From NCBI RefSeq assembly GCF_947496725.1, contig NZ_CANMDS010000001.1:682001-746000 (forward strand): a stretch of DNA of 64,000 bases, read 5' to 3'. The position numbers and the translations under genes are program-made. Origin of the DNA: an uncultured Dokdonia sp. Lineage in GTDB: Bacteria > Bacteroidota > Bacteroidia > Flavobacteriales > Flavobacteriaceae. Under the pieces are notes generated by a model, which worked only from the letters and a program-made list of their open reading frames with translations, was not told the origin of the DNA and did not search any database. Positions within the stretch are counted from its first letter, which is position 1; each line of letters begins with the position of its first letter. Of this stretch, positions 35,847 to 43,951 are shown piece after piece.

Positions 35847-35861
35847 GGAAAAACACATTTT

Positions 35862-38090
35862 ATGATTCCAAAGGTTTACAAAGAGGTCATTGACCTTGGT
35901 GATGGAAGAGAAATCTCTATCGAAACAGGAAAACTTGCAAAGCAAGCACACGGATCTGTAGTAGTACAGTCTGGAAAGTGTATGATGCTTTGTACAGTAG
36001 TATCTAACTACGAGAGTAAAGACGTAGACTTCTTACCACTTACGGTAGATTACCGCGAGAAGTTTGCAGCAGCAGGACGTTACCCAGGTGGTTTCTTTAA
36101 GAGAGAAGCACGCCCGTCTGACGGTGAGGTATTAACGATGCGTCTAGTAGACCGTGTACTACGCCCACTTTTCCCAAAAGATTACCACTCTGAAACGCAG
36201 GTGATGATCCAGCTTATGTCTCACGATGAGAACGTAATGCCAGATGCTATGGCAGGTCTTGCAGCAAGTGCGGCAATACAACTATCTGACTTCCCTTTTG
36301 AGTGTGCAATCTCAGAGGCAAGAGTAGGTCGTGTAAACGGTGAGTTTATCATTAACCCTACAAGAGCACAGCTAGAAGAGTCTGACATCGATATGATGAT
36401 AGGTGCCTCTGCAGATTCTGTGATGATGGTAGAAGGTGAGATGGACGAGATTTCTGAAGAAGAAATGGCAGACGCTATTAAGTTTGCTCACGATCACATT
36501 AAAGTACAGTGTGAGGCTCAAATGAGACTTGCAGAAGCTGTAGGACGCAAAGAAGTACGTGAGTACCCAGCAGAGCGTGAAGATGAAGATCTTAAGAAGA
36601 AAGTACACGATATGGCATATGATAAAGTATATGCTATCGCAAAGGCTGGTTCTTCTAAGAAAGAAAGAGGAATGGCTTTTTCTGAAATTAAAGAAGAGAT
36701 CAAAGCTACCTTCACAGAAGAAGAGCTAGAAGATTATGGTGGTCTTGTATCTAAGTACTACCGCAGTGCAGAGAAGGCTGCAATACGTGACCTTACTCTT
36801 AATGAAGGACTACGTCTAGACGGTCGCCAGACGGTAGACATACGCCCTATCTGGTGTGAGACAGATTACTTACCATCTGTACACGGGTCTGCAGTATTTA
36901 CACGTGGAGAAACTCAGGCACTTGCAACGGTAACGCTAGGTACCTCTAGAGATGCAAATAAGATAGATATGCCATCATACGAGGGAGAAGAAAACTTCTA
37001 CCTACACTATAACTTCCCTCCTTTCTGTACAGGTGAGGCAAGACCTATACGTGGTACTTCACGTCGTGAGGTAGGTCACGGTAACCTTGCACAACGTGGT
37101 CTTAAAGGAATGGTACCAGATGATTGTCCTTATACAGTACGTGTCGTGTCTGAAGTATTAGAATCAAACGGTTCTTCTTCTATGGCAACAGTATGTGCAG
37201 GTACAATGGCAATGATGGATGCAGGTATCCAGATGACTAAGCCAGTATCTGGTATTGCAATGGGACTTATCTCAGATGCAGAGACGGGAAAATATGCAGT
37301 ACTCTCAGACATACTAGGAGATGAAGATCACCTAGGAGATATGGACTTTAAAGTAACTGGTACGGCAGACGGTATTACGGCTTGCCAGATGGATATTAAA
37401 GTAAAAGGACTCTCTTATGAGATACTAGTAAATGCACTACAACAAGCACGTGCAGGTCGTTTACACATCCTTGAGAAACTTACAGATACAATTGCAGCAC
37501 CACGTGAAGACGTAAAAGACTACGCTCCTAAGATGGTAGGCGTACGTATTGCAAATGAGTACATAGGTGCATTAATAGGCCCAGGTGGTAAAGTAATACA
37601 AGAACTTCAGAAAGAGACAGGTACCACTATCGTGATAAACGAAGACCCTGTAACAGAAGAAGGTGTTGTAGAGATACTAGGTACAGGTCAAGAAGGTATA
37701 GACGCCGTACTTGCAAAGATAGACTCTATTACCTTTAAGCCAGTTGTGGGTAACACATACAAGGTGAAGGTAATCAAGATGCTAGACTTTGGAGCCGTAG
37801 TAGAGTATCTAGACGCTCCTGGTAACGAGGTATTACTACACGTATCTGAGATAGCTTGGGAACGTACAGAAAACGCTAGTGACGTACTCTCTATGGGTGA
37901 AGAGCTAGACGTAAAATACTTTGGTATAGACAAGCGTACTCGTAAAGAGAAAGTATCTCGTAAGGCGCTTATGGAAAAGCCAGAAGGATATGTAGCACGC
38001 CCACCTAGAGAAAACAACGATCGCAACCGCGGTGGTCGTGATAATCGTGGTGGTCGCGATAACAGACGTGACGATCGTAAAAGGGACTAA
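35862..38090 (+). CDS. pnp: Polyribonucleotide nucleotidyltransferase
   Basis: Phosphorolytic 3'-5' exoribonuclease of RNA turnover. 742 residues with the full domain set: RNase PH 1 (~10-145), helical linker, RNase PH 2 (~320-545), KH (~560-620, [17 protein letters not shown]) and S1 (~625-695). [10 protein letters not shown] and [18 protein letters not shown] are active-site hallmarks. The tail after S1 is an Asn/Arg/Gly/Asp-rich low-complexity stretch built of RDNRGG-type repeats, presumably RNA binding. Confidence 0.97.
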   Translation: MIPKVYKEVIDLGDGREISIETGKLAKQAHGSVVVQSGKCMMLCTVVSNYESKDVDFLPLTVDYREKFAAAGRYPGGFFKREARPSDGEVLTMRLVDRVLRPLFPKDYHSETQVMIQLMSHDENVMPDAMAGLAASAAIQLSDFPFECAISEARVGRVNGEFIINPTRAQLEESDIDMMIGASADSVMMVEGEMDEISEEEMADAIKFAHDHIKVQCEAQMRLAEAVGRKEVREYPAEREDEDLKKKVHDMAYDKVYAIAKAGSSKKERGMAFSEIKEEIKATFTEEELEDYGGLVSKYYRSAEKAAIRDLTLNEGLRLDGRQTVDIRPIWCETDYLPSVHGSAVFTRGETQALATVTLGTSRDANKIDMPSYEGEENFYLHYNFPPFCTGEARPIRGTSRREVGHGNLAQRGLKGMVPDDCPYTVRVVSEVLESNGSSSMATVCAGTMAMMDAGIQMTKPVSGIAMGLISDAETGKYAVLSDILGDEDHLGDMDFKVTGTADGITACQMDIKVKGLSYEILVNALQQARAGRLHILEKLTDTIAAPREDVKDYAPKMVGVRIANEYIGALIGPGGKVIQELQKETGTTIVINEDPVTEEGVVEILGTGQEGIDAVLAKIDSITFKPVVGNTYKVKVIKMLDFGAVVEYLDAPGNEVLLHVSEIAWERTENASDVLSMGEELDVKYFGIDKRTRKEKVSRKALMEKPEGYVARPPRENNDRNRGGRDNRGGRDNRRDDRKRD

Positions 38091-38122
38091 GCACCTTATA
38101 ACGATTTAATTGATTTTTAAAG

Positions 38123-38158
38123 AATCGGTTATCCTTTACTGGGTAGCCGATTTTTTTT
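38123..38158 (+). terminator. Terminator after pnp, left edge of R repeat 1
   Basis: AATCGGTTA...TAGCCGATT then eight T. The loop CCTTTACTGGG is shared with the terminator at 46005. Confidence 0.85.
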
Positions 38159-38424
38159 GTGGTGCGCTTTCGCGAAAGTTGCCACGCACACCCTACAACC
38201 CCTTTTGTAAGAAAATGTTTATAAAAATGTGTACAGAATAAGGAAAACCGTAAAGAAGTATGAAAGCAGTACTGTATTTTAGAGCACTGTAGCGTAGCTA
38301 TTTAACTAGTTGCGTTTATACAACTAAAAATGAGATGCGCCCTATTAACTAAAATAACCACCTGGCATATAGTTTTACTGGGCTTACGGGCCATAGATAG
38401 TAAACTTTCTGTTGTATGCTAGAT
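38135..38424. repeat. R repeat, copy 1 (long)
   Basis: About 290 bp that recurs at 51002-51296 at roughly 80-85 percent identity by eye. Landmarks in order: GGGTAGCCG-T run, palindrome, CCTACAACCCCTTTTGTA hairpin, ATGTTTATAAAAATGTG, AGAATAAGGAAAACCGTAAAG, TACTGTATTTTAGAGCACTG, TTTTACTGGGCTTACGGGCC, then CTGTTGTATGC. Confidence 0.85.
38164..38178. repeat. Iterated palindrome copy 13 (degenerate right arm)
   Basis: GCGCTTTCGCGAAAG, part of R repeat 1. Confidence 0.75.
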
Positions 38425-38446
38425 AGTAGTAATACCCAAAAAACCT

Positions 38447-38872
38447 ATGAAATATAAATTTCCGAAAGTCAAATTGAATGAAGATGGTAATTTTGGCCCA
38501 ACTAAAAATGATAATTATTACCATCCAGTCTTTTATCACAATAAAACTGCAAAAAAAAATTCCGATAAGACGAAATGGATTTTGAAAAAGAACGAGCAAT
38601 TTGAAGTTTTTCGACTTTCTGATGAAGGAAATTGGACTTGTAAAGAAAAAAATGGATTATTCGGAATTTTAGAAAATGGGAATATTGTTTTAGGAAATGG
38701 AGAAGAAAGACTATCTTTTTTCCCAAATCCAGCAAATAAAAATGATGCTTGGCACGGTTTCCCAGTTAATAGCGGAGAATTTGAACCAAGTACCAAAACT
38801 GTGGAAAAATGGTATAACGATGATGTTATTGACTATAGAATGAGAATTAAGATTTTAAAAGGAGCTATATGA
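38447..38872 (+). CDS. Unknown cassette protein, first of an overlapping pair
   Basis: 141 residues; family not recognised. No signal peptide or membrane segment, so cytosolic. Rich in Lys, Asn, Trp and aromatic residues. Distinct motif NKNDAWHGFPVNSGE (about 95-110) followed by VIDYRMRIKILKGAI. Its stop overlaps the next gene's start (ATGA, 38869-38872), which implies translational coupling and a common task. AT-rich, unlike pnp before it, and directly downstream of R repeat 1, so likely acquired. A small partner plus a large sensor-like protein would suit a conflict system, but this is inference. Confidence 0.7.
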   Translation: MKYKFPKVKLNEDGNFGPTKNDNYYHPVFYHNKTAKKNSDKTKWILKKNEQFEVFRLSDEGNWTCKEKNGLFGILENGNIVLGNGEERLSFFPNPANKNDAWHGFPVNSGEFEPSTKTVEKWYNDDVIDYRMRIKILKGAI

Positions 38873-40110
38873 AAACTCTCAAATTTACATTAGAAGTTGA
38901 TGCAATAGAGAGCTATATTTATAGTGGTCATTTATTTCTTATTATGTTAAATGGTCGAATTGCATATTCGCCTTTATCTCGCATTATATATAAACTCATA
39001 AATGAATATCCTGATTTCGAAAATTTGATAAGAGTTTCCTTCCAAAGAAACGATTATCTCAACAACAGACAGGCAGAAGTATTTTTCGGCATTGGAGAAA
39101 TGAAAAAAAGTTTCATTCAATTATGGGAAAAAGCTTCAGAAGAAATGGAATTCAAAATTATTCTTGACGAGGGTGATTATACTATAGTTGACGAAGTTCC
39201 TACTATGCCTGTTTTAGACCTTAAAATGTATGCAATGCGCTTATACATTGGAAGTAAAGAAGGGCTTTATGAAATCAAATTAAATTCCGATGACAGATAT
39301 AATTTAGAACCTACTAAAGCTAAAAAACGTTTTGATGCAAAAGTCACTTGCTTGAATGCTAAATCTGGGGAAATAATTATTTCTTCAAATAGTAATGGCT
39401 TATTTCACGGAACTTTTTTAAACAGTTCTAACAACCTCATTGTTAATGAAACATCTGTTTCTAAAAAATCAATACGAACTAGTTGGTCAGGTTATGATGT
39501 GGTAAATTATGATAAACAAAATGATTTTGAGTATTACGTAAATGAGACAGAAAAAATTAAAGAAAAACCAACATATTCCAAATTTGATGAAAATACTGAA
39601 AGACGTAGAATAACGGATTTTGGTTCTTCTAAATTCGACCTTTCATCTTTATTGTCTTATTCACTAATAGAAAAAGAACAAATCAATTATTGCTTTAACA
39701 GTTCAACCTCTGGTTTCTTTTTTATGAAAGACGGAAGTTTTGTAAATATTAATTTAAAAAAACCAAAAGACAAACAGTTGTATTTCGTGTCAAGAAATAA
39801 AGCATTACCAACTTTGAAAAATGGTAGCGCAAAATTTTTAAAGCCTTTATCAACATCAATAGTTCCTGAAGGTTGTGTTGTTGAGTATTTTGACAAAGTT
39901 GTTCTTTATAGAAACTCGAAGGCGAAAATTATAGAAACGAGCCCTTCAATTAATGTTAGAACTTATCCTTCATCCAAAAGGTATCGAAATTTAATTTCTG
40001 TCACTAAAGAAAGTGAAATTACAATTCACTCTATTTTCCCATTTAAGGAAGATAATTTTCTTTTGACTGTAGACGATTTTGAAAACAATACAGCGTTTGA
40101 ATTTGCGTAA
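38869..40110 (+). CDS. Unknown cassette protein, second of the pair (propeller-like)
   Basis: 413 residues, not recognised. No signal peptide. After an N-terminal alpha/beta part (1-130) there are repeated strand-turn-strand units such as MRLYIGSKEGLYEIKL, EIIISSNSNGLFHGTF, INYCFNSSTSGFFFMKDG and FDKVVLYRNSKAKII, which look like beta-propeller blades. Coupled by a 4-nt overlap to the 141-residue protein. Followed 7 bp later by spacer A. A ligand- or partner-sensing propeller is a reasonable picture; the biological role is unknown. Confidence 0.7.
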   Translation: MKTLKFTLEVDAIESYIYSGHLFLIMLNGRIAYSPLSRIIYKLINEYPDFENLIRVSFQRNDYLNNRQAEVFFGIGEMKKSFIQLWEKASEEMEFKIILDEGDYTIVDEVPTMPVLDLKMYAMRLYIGSKEGLYEIKLNSDDRYNLEPTKAKKRFDAKVTCLNAKSGEIIISSNSNGLFHGTFLNSSNNLIVNETSVSKKSIRTSWSGYDVVNYDKQNDFEYYVNETEKIKEKPTYSKFDENTERRRITDFGSSKFDLSSLLSYSLIEKEQINYCFNSSTSGFFFMKDGSFVNINLKKPKDKQLYFVSRNKALPTLKNGSAKFLKPLSTSIVPEGCVVEYFDKVVLYRNSKAKIIETSPSINVRTYPSSKRYRNLISVTKESEITIHSIFPFKEDNFLLTVDDFENNTAFEFA

Positions 40111-40117
40111 ATTACTA

Positions 40118-40322
40118 CTGCTAACAGTGTATATAAAAAATAGCGCAAGTCATTGCTAAAACAATGGCTTAGGCATTTTGGAAAGTTGCTAAATTTTCAA
40201 ATTTGACAAATTTCCAAAAATAAAATAATTAGTAAAATTTAAAAATCCGGCTTGTGTTTAATCCGAAAAGTAACAGCTTATTTTTAGCGCTACTTTTCAT
40301 ATACGGAGCCGTTGGCAATAAT
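40118..40322. repeat. Cassette spacer A (attC-like)
   Basis: Outer ends are inversely related: TGCTAACAGTGTATATAA (40119 on) against the complement of CGGAGCCGTTGGCA (about 40303-40316), and GTATATAAAAAATAGCGC against TAGCGCTACTTTTCATATAC. An inner hairpin TTGCTAAATTT/AAATTTGACAA sits in the middle. Ends GCCGTTGGCAATAA. Confidence 0.75.
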
Positions 40323-40328
40323 TAGAAA

Positions 40329-41576
40329 ATGAAACTTAATAAGGAACAATTAGAAAAAATCAACGAAGGAATTAAAGCCCTTTTGGATTTTTGCCCGATA
40401 ATGATAGACGATAATGAAGAATTAATTTTTACTGATGAAAGAATTAAAGAAATTATTGATGAAGAAGAGGATATTGAGGGTCTAGAAATTTTGTTTCCTG
40501 GAGAACACGATTATACGTTTATTGAACCTGATTATTTTATTGATAGTATAGATGAAATAAAAACCATTGAAATAATTGATAGCAGTTATATTAAGGCAAA
40601 ATTGTCAAGGTATTACCTAGTAAGTGCAAATGACTTTACAGATGAACACATTTTATCTTTTCATTCATTACATACAAAAGGAAAAGGCTATCATATAAAC
40701 TTAATTGATGAGTCAATAATAGTTGGAATGGCCGCAACAAAACTAGAGGAATATGAGAATGATGCTTGGGGAACTATTACGCCATATATATCTATCGGAA
40801 TCGAATATGAAACTGATAATGATATTTTAAGCAAAGAAGATGAGGAAAATTTAATTAACTCATATATATTCGAAGTTGCTGACACAATGAATATTGCACT
40901 TACCTTCTCTGAAATAAGAAATCCAATTTATGATTTAACCGACATAACTGGAGATATTGCAGAAGGGGATTTTGAGAGTTTGAGAGAACTGGAACCTTAC
41001 AATATCGGAATGGAATTTTTTGTTTCAGCTATACAAATCAAAGACCCAGAACTTAAATTTCTCAACTTTTATAAGGTATTAGAACATTTCTCGCCAATTG
41101 CTGTGAATATAGAAGCTAACGAATTGATGAGAAAAAAATTAGATGCGCCTAAAAGTTCCTTTGAAGATGGAGATTATATTCGCTCAATATTTACACTCGC
41201 GAATTCTATGCGTGACAGATATAATGATGAGGATTTAATTAAAGCTTCGTTCAATACTTGTTTCGATTTTGTAGGTTTATTTCCAACACTTCCAGCTTCG
41301 TTGATAAAGAAAATTAAATCGAATATTCAAGTAAAAGAATTAGATTATTCCACTAATAAGCAAAAATTAACAACAGCTTGTAATATTGCTGGAAAAATTA
41401 TTTATAAAACAAGAAATAAAGTTGTTCACGCAAAATCAAATTTCAATCTGACTGGAGATGAAATACAGCCTTCAGAATATGATGAATTGAATGAGTTTAT
41501 GAAAGAGGCAAGTTCGCAAACGATTAGATGGTACACCAGACAACCTAGTCATTTGAAATTAGAGATAATCAAATAA
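40329..41576 (+). CDS. HEPN-domain protein, candidate RNase of a defence cassette
   Basis: 415 residues, cytosolic, strongly acidic N-terminal half (runs such as IIDEEEDIEGLEIL). The C-terminal ~180 residues are helical: LKFLNFYKVLEHFSPIA, then YKTRNKVVHAKSNF, where R362-N-K-V-V-H367 matches the Rx4-6H motif of HEPN ribonucleases, in the same layout as ApeA-like and DUF4145-like HEPN proteins. Such domains usually cut RNA in abortive infection or toxin systems. The N-terminal part would be the sensor, not recognised. Lies alone between spacers A and B. Confidence 0.7.
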   Translation: MKLNKEQLEKINEGIKALLDFCPIMIDDNEELIFTDERIKEIIDEEEDIEGLEILFPGEHDYTFIEPDYFIDSIDEIKTIEIIDSSYIKAKLSRYYLVSANDFTDEHILSFHSLHTKGKGYHINLIDESIIVGMAATKLEEYENDAWGTITPYISIGIEYETDNDILSKEDEENLINSYIFEVADTMNIALTFSEIRNPIYDLTDITGDIAEGDFESLRELEPYNIGMEFFVSAIQIKDPELKFLNFYKVLEHFSPIAVNIEANELMRKKLDAPKSSFEDGDYIRSIFTLANSMRDRYNDEDLIKASFNTCFDFVGLFPTLPASLIKKIKSNIQVKELDYSTNKQKLTTACNIAGKIIYKTRNKVVHAKSNFNLTGDEIQPSEYDELNEFMKEASSQTIRWYTRQPSHLKLEIIK

Positions 41577-41735
41577 CGTTTTACAACAAAGAACTGAGTT
41601 AAAAACCAAGTCTATTTGAAAATTACTTTTAGAATAGAAAAATTAAAAACAAAGCATAAAAATTCGGCTCTGTGTTAATCTGAAAAGTTAGTGTCTTTTT
41701 ACACGCTACGTTTCATACATAAGACCGTTGGTCAC
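41577..41735. repeat. Cassette spacer B (attC-like)
   Basis: Begins at the stop: ACAACAAAGAACTGAGTTAA (motif at 41587-41606), then AATTACTTTTAGAATAGAA, TTCGGCTCTGTGTTAATC, CTACGTTTCATACATAAG and CCGTTGGTC. Right half aligns with spacer A. Confidence 0.75.
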
Positions 41736-41750
41736 CATAAAACTTAAAGA

Positions 41751-42887
41751 ATGAGAATAACAATCATTATAATTATTCTGACAATTCAAATAAGTTGTAA
41801 AAACCGTAATGAGACCAATAATAAGTCTGATAATTCTGTCATCACAGAGTTAACAAAATGCAACTATAATAATGAAGCAATTACTGCATATTACACGCTA
41901 ACTAATAAAGCTGAAATTGCAATTTGTAATGGTGATTTCGATAGAGCATCCAGAAATTACTCATTGGCATTTAGAGAAACCAAAAAACCTTTTGGTGCAG
42001 ATGTTTATAATGCCGCACTTTCAAATCAACTCTCTAATAATTTTGATGAAAGAGATTTAAATCTTCAACTACTTATAAATAATTCTGATGATTTAGAATT
42101 GCTGAAGTCAATTTTTGTCAGCACCTATATAGATGAAAACCTTTGGAATTCTTTTATAAAGCAAAGAACGATTGAATATGATTCAAGATTAAGAAACGAA
42201 TTCAAGTCAATTTATGAAAGAGATCAATTATTCAGACCTATGTATGATACTCATAATGACACTATTCAAGCTAATCGAGTGATTAATATGAACAGGATAC
42301 TTTCAATAGCAGATTCTGTTGGCTTTCCTTCTCAGATGGAGCTCGGTTTTAGAAAATCTTTAAGAGGGCAAAATCACGATGTGGTTTTAGTTCATACATC
42401 TCAAAAAAGAAGCAGCAATAAAAATATAATTGATCTTGAACCAATTCTTTGCAAGGCAGTAAATGAGGGACGATTTGATCCTGAACAGGCAATCTCTTAC
42501 CTACATTTCCAAAATGATAAAGACAAAGGAGATTTTGAGGTTTACTCAACTTGGCAATATAGACATCACTTGTTGCCAGATTCTCTAAATAACAAAATAT
42601 GGCTTCCAAATTTATCTAAAGAAAAATATGAGAGTGCCAATAGAATAAGAAAAAAATGGAATGCTGATCAACTAGATGACATTGCAACAAAATCTGATTT
42701 TAATTCAAGAAGCAACATACCGTTCATATTTACATCAGTTATGACATTCGTTGAAAATATGCCAACAGATCTTACTCAGGAAGAGGCTTTGGAACAATAT
42801 AAAATCAACACTTCAGATAAAAGACCATTTGAAAAGTCAAAATACGGTGACTATCAAAGAACTGAGTTAAAAAACAAGCCTATTTAA
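41751..42887 (+). CDS. Cassette lipoprotein of unknown function
   Basis: 378 residues. Lipoprotein signal MRITIIIIILTIQISC with Cys16. Early part (45-110) has TPR-like helices (AITAYYTLTNKAEIAICNGD, FDRASRNYSLAF), later a charged alpha/beta region with HDVVLVHTSQKRS. Family not recognised. Odd feature: the last codons (YQRTELKNKPI) are encoded by the conserved spacer motif CAAAGAACTGAGTTAA, so the natural stop was lost and the reading frame now runs into the spacer. Followed after 36 bp by a peptidase lipoprotein, without a full spacer. Confidence 0.75.
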   Translation: MRITIIIIILTIQISCKNRNETNNKSDNSVITELTKCNYNNEAITAYYTLTNKAEIAICNGDFDRASRNYSLAFRETKKPFGADVYNAALSNQLSNNFDERDLNLQLLINNSDDLELLKSIFVSTYIDENLWNSFIKQRTIEYDSRLRNEFKSIYERDQLFRPMYDTHNDTIQANRVINMNRILSIADSVGFPSQMELGFRKSLRGQNHDVVLVHTSQKRSSNKNIIDLEPILCKAVNEGRFDPEQAISYLHFQNDKDKGDFEVYSTWQYRHHLLPDSLNNKIWLPNLSKEKYESANRIRKKWNADQLDDIATKSDFNSRSNIPFIFTSVMTFVENMPTDLTQEEALEQYKINTSDKRPFEKSKYGDYQRTELKNKPI

Positions 42888-42922
42888 AAGTTACTTTTAG
42901 AATAGAAAAATTAAAAACAAAA
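42855..42922. repeat. Truncated cassette spacer C
   Basis: CAAAGAACTGAGTTAAAAAA through TTAAAAACAAA matches the left 60-70 bases of spacer B almost base for base; the right half, including GTT, is missing. Confidence 0.8.
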
Positions 42923-42923
42923 A

Positions 42924-43748
42924 ATGCACAGGGTATTTATATTCATATTTGTTCTCATAAATGTAAGTTGTAATTCAACAAAATTACCAACTGATAGATT
43001 TTCACAATATGAATATTTCAAATCATATAGTTTTGAAAATAACAATTTAAAAATTCAACTTAAAAACCCTTTACACTGTCCTTTAAGAGTATGGCTGTTT
43101 AATGATGATAATGAACTGCAAAATAGATTTAACCAGCTCAATCCAATAGAACTTAACAGTACATCAGACACATTAATAGTCCTTCCAAAAGTAAATCAAA
43201 CCAATAGCGACATCAAGTTTAGTTCACGATTAGGAAGTGTTGCTAAGAACATAGACGAAATCAAACTTGAATTACCTTTCCCAAATAAAAAAGAATACAA
43301 AATAATTCAAGGAAATAATACTAATTACACTCATAGTACAGATTATTCGAGATATTCCATAGATTTTGATTTAAAAACAAATGACACTATTTGCTCTGCA
43401 ACAAGCGGGTTTGTTGTAGGTGTTGTAGATAAATATAAACACGGTGGCAAAGGAGATCAATGGAAACCTTATGGCAATTATGTGACGATTTATGAGCCAC
43501 AATCAGGTTTATTTACTCAATATGTTCACTTAGTTAAAAATGGGAGTCTCGTTAAAGTTGGCGATGAAGTTATTAGTGGCCAACCAATTGCCTTATCTGG
43601 TAAAACAGGTCAAACAGATATTGAACATTTGCATTTTAATTGTTTAGTACCAGTAAACAGTAATGATGGACTAAAATCTATCCCATTCGAATTTATAGAA
43701 GGTTATAAAAGTAAGAACCTGAAGAAGAATGATATAGTCCGAAAATAA
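42924..43748 (+). CDS. M23-family peptidase lipoprotein
   Basis: 274 residues. Lipoprotein signal MHRVFIFIFVLINVSC. The C-terminal domain (~130-260) is a lysostaphin-type M23 endopeptidase fold: RYSIDFDL carrying the Asp ligand, TSGFVVGVVDK, YGNYVTIYEP, FTQYVHLV and EHLHFNCLVP with the HLH motif. A histidine lies ten residues before the Asp (THSTDYSRYSIDF), so Zn ligands may be complete. Target is presumably peptidoglycan cross-bridges in the periplasm. Sits between truncated spacer C and spacer D. Confidence 0.82.
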   Translation: MHRVFIFIFVLINVSCNSTKLPTDRFSQYEYFKSYSFENNNLKIQLKNPLHCPLRVWLFNDDNELQNRFNQLNPIELNSTSDTLIVLPKVNQTNSDIKFSSRLGSVAKNIDEIKLELPFPNKKEYKIIQGNNTNYTHSTDYSRYSIDFDLKTNDTICSATSGFVVGVVDKYKHGGKGDQWKPYGNYVTIYEPQSGLFTQYVHLVKNGSLVKVGDEVISGQPIALSGKTGQTDIEHLHFNCLVPVNSNDGLKSIPFEFIEGYKSKNLKKNDIVRK

Positions 43749-43925
43749 CTGTTTTACACCAACTCATATAGCTATTAGGTAAGCAGTTGCTTAATTAAGG
43801 TTGAGGCATATTTGGAAAGTTACCGTAATTTTAAATTTGACGTCTTATCAATAAAAAGATAACTAGTGAATTTCAAAATTAAAACTGTGATTTACAAAAT
43901 ACAAGCCCTATAGAAAACCGTTGTA
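43749..43925. repeat. Cassette spacer D (attC-like)
   Basis: TTACACCAACTCATATAGC, then TTGCTTAATTAAGGTTGAGG, CATATTTGGAAAGTTACCG, ending AAACCGTTGTAC. Aligns with spacer F over its left ~90 bases. Confidence 0.75.
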
Positions 43926-43951
43926 CTACATTAAAAAATTCTAATTAATAA

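Larger units (their letters stand above)
35448..35861 (+). other. rpsO-pnp gap and pnp leader
   Basis: 414 bp without a credible gene. Contains degenerate palindromes (35480-35492, 35782-35794) and a hairpin just before pnp (35828-35846). No clear TAnnTTTG box found. Confidence 0.5.
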
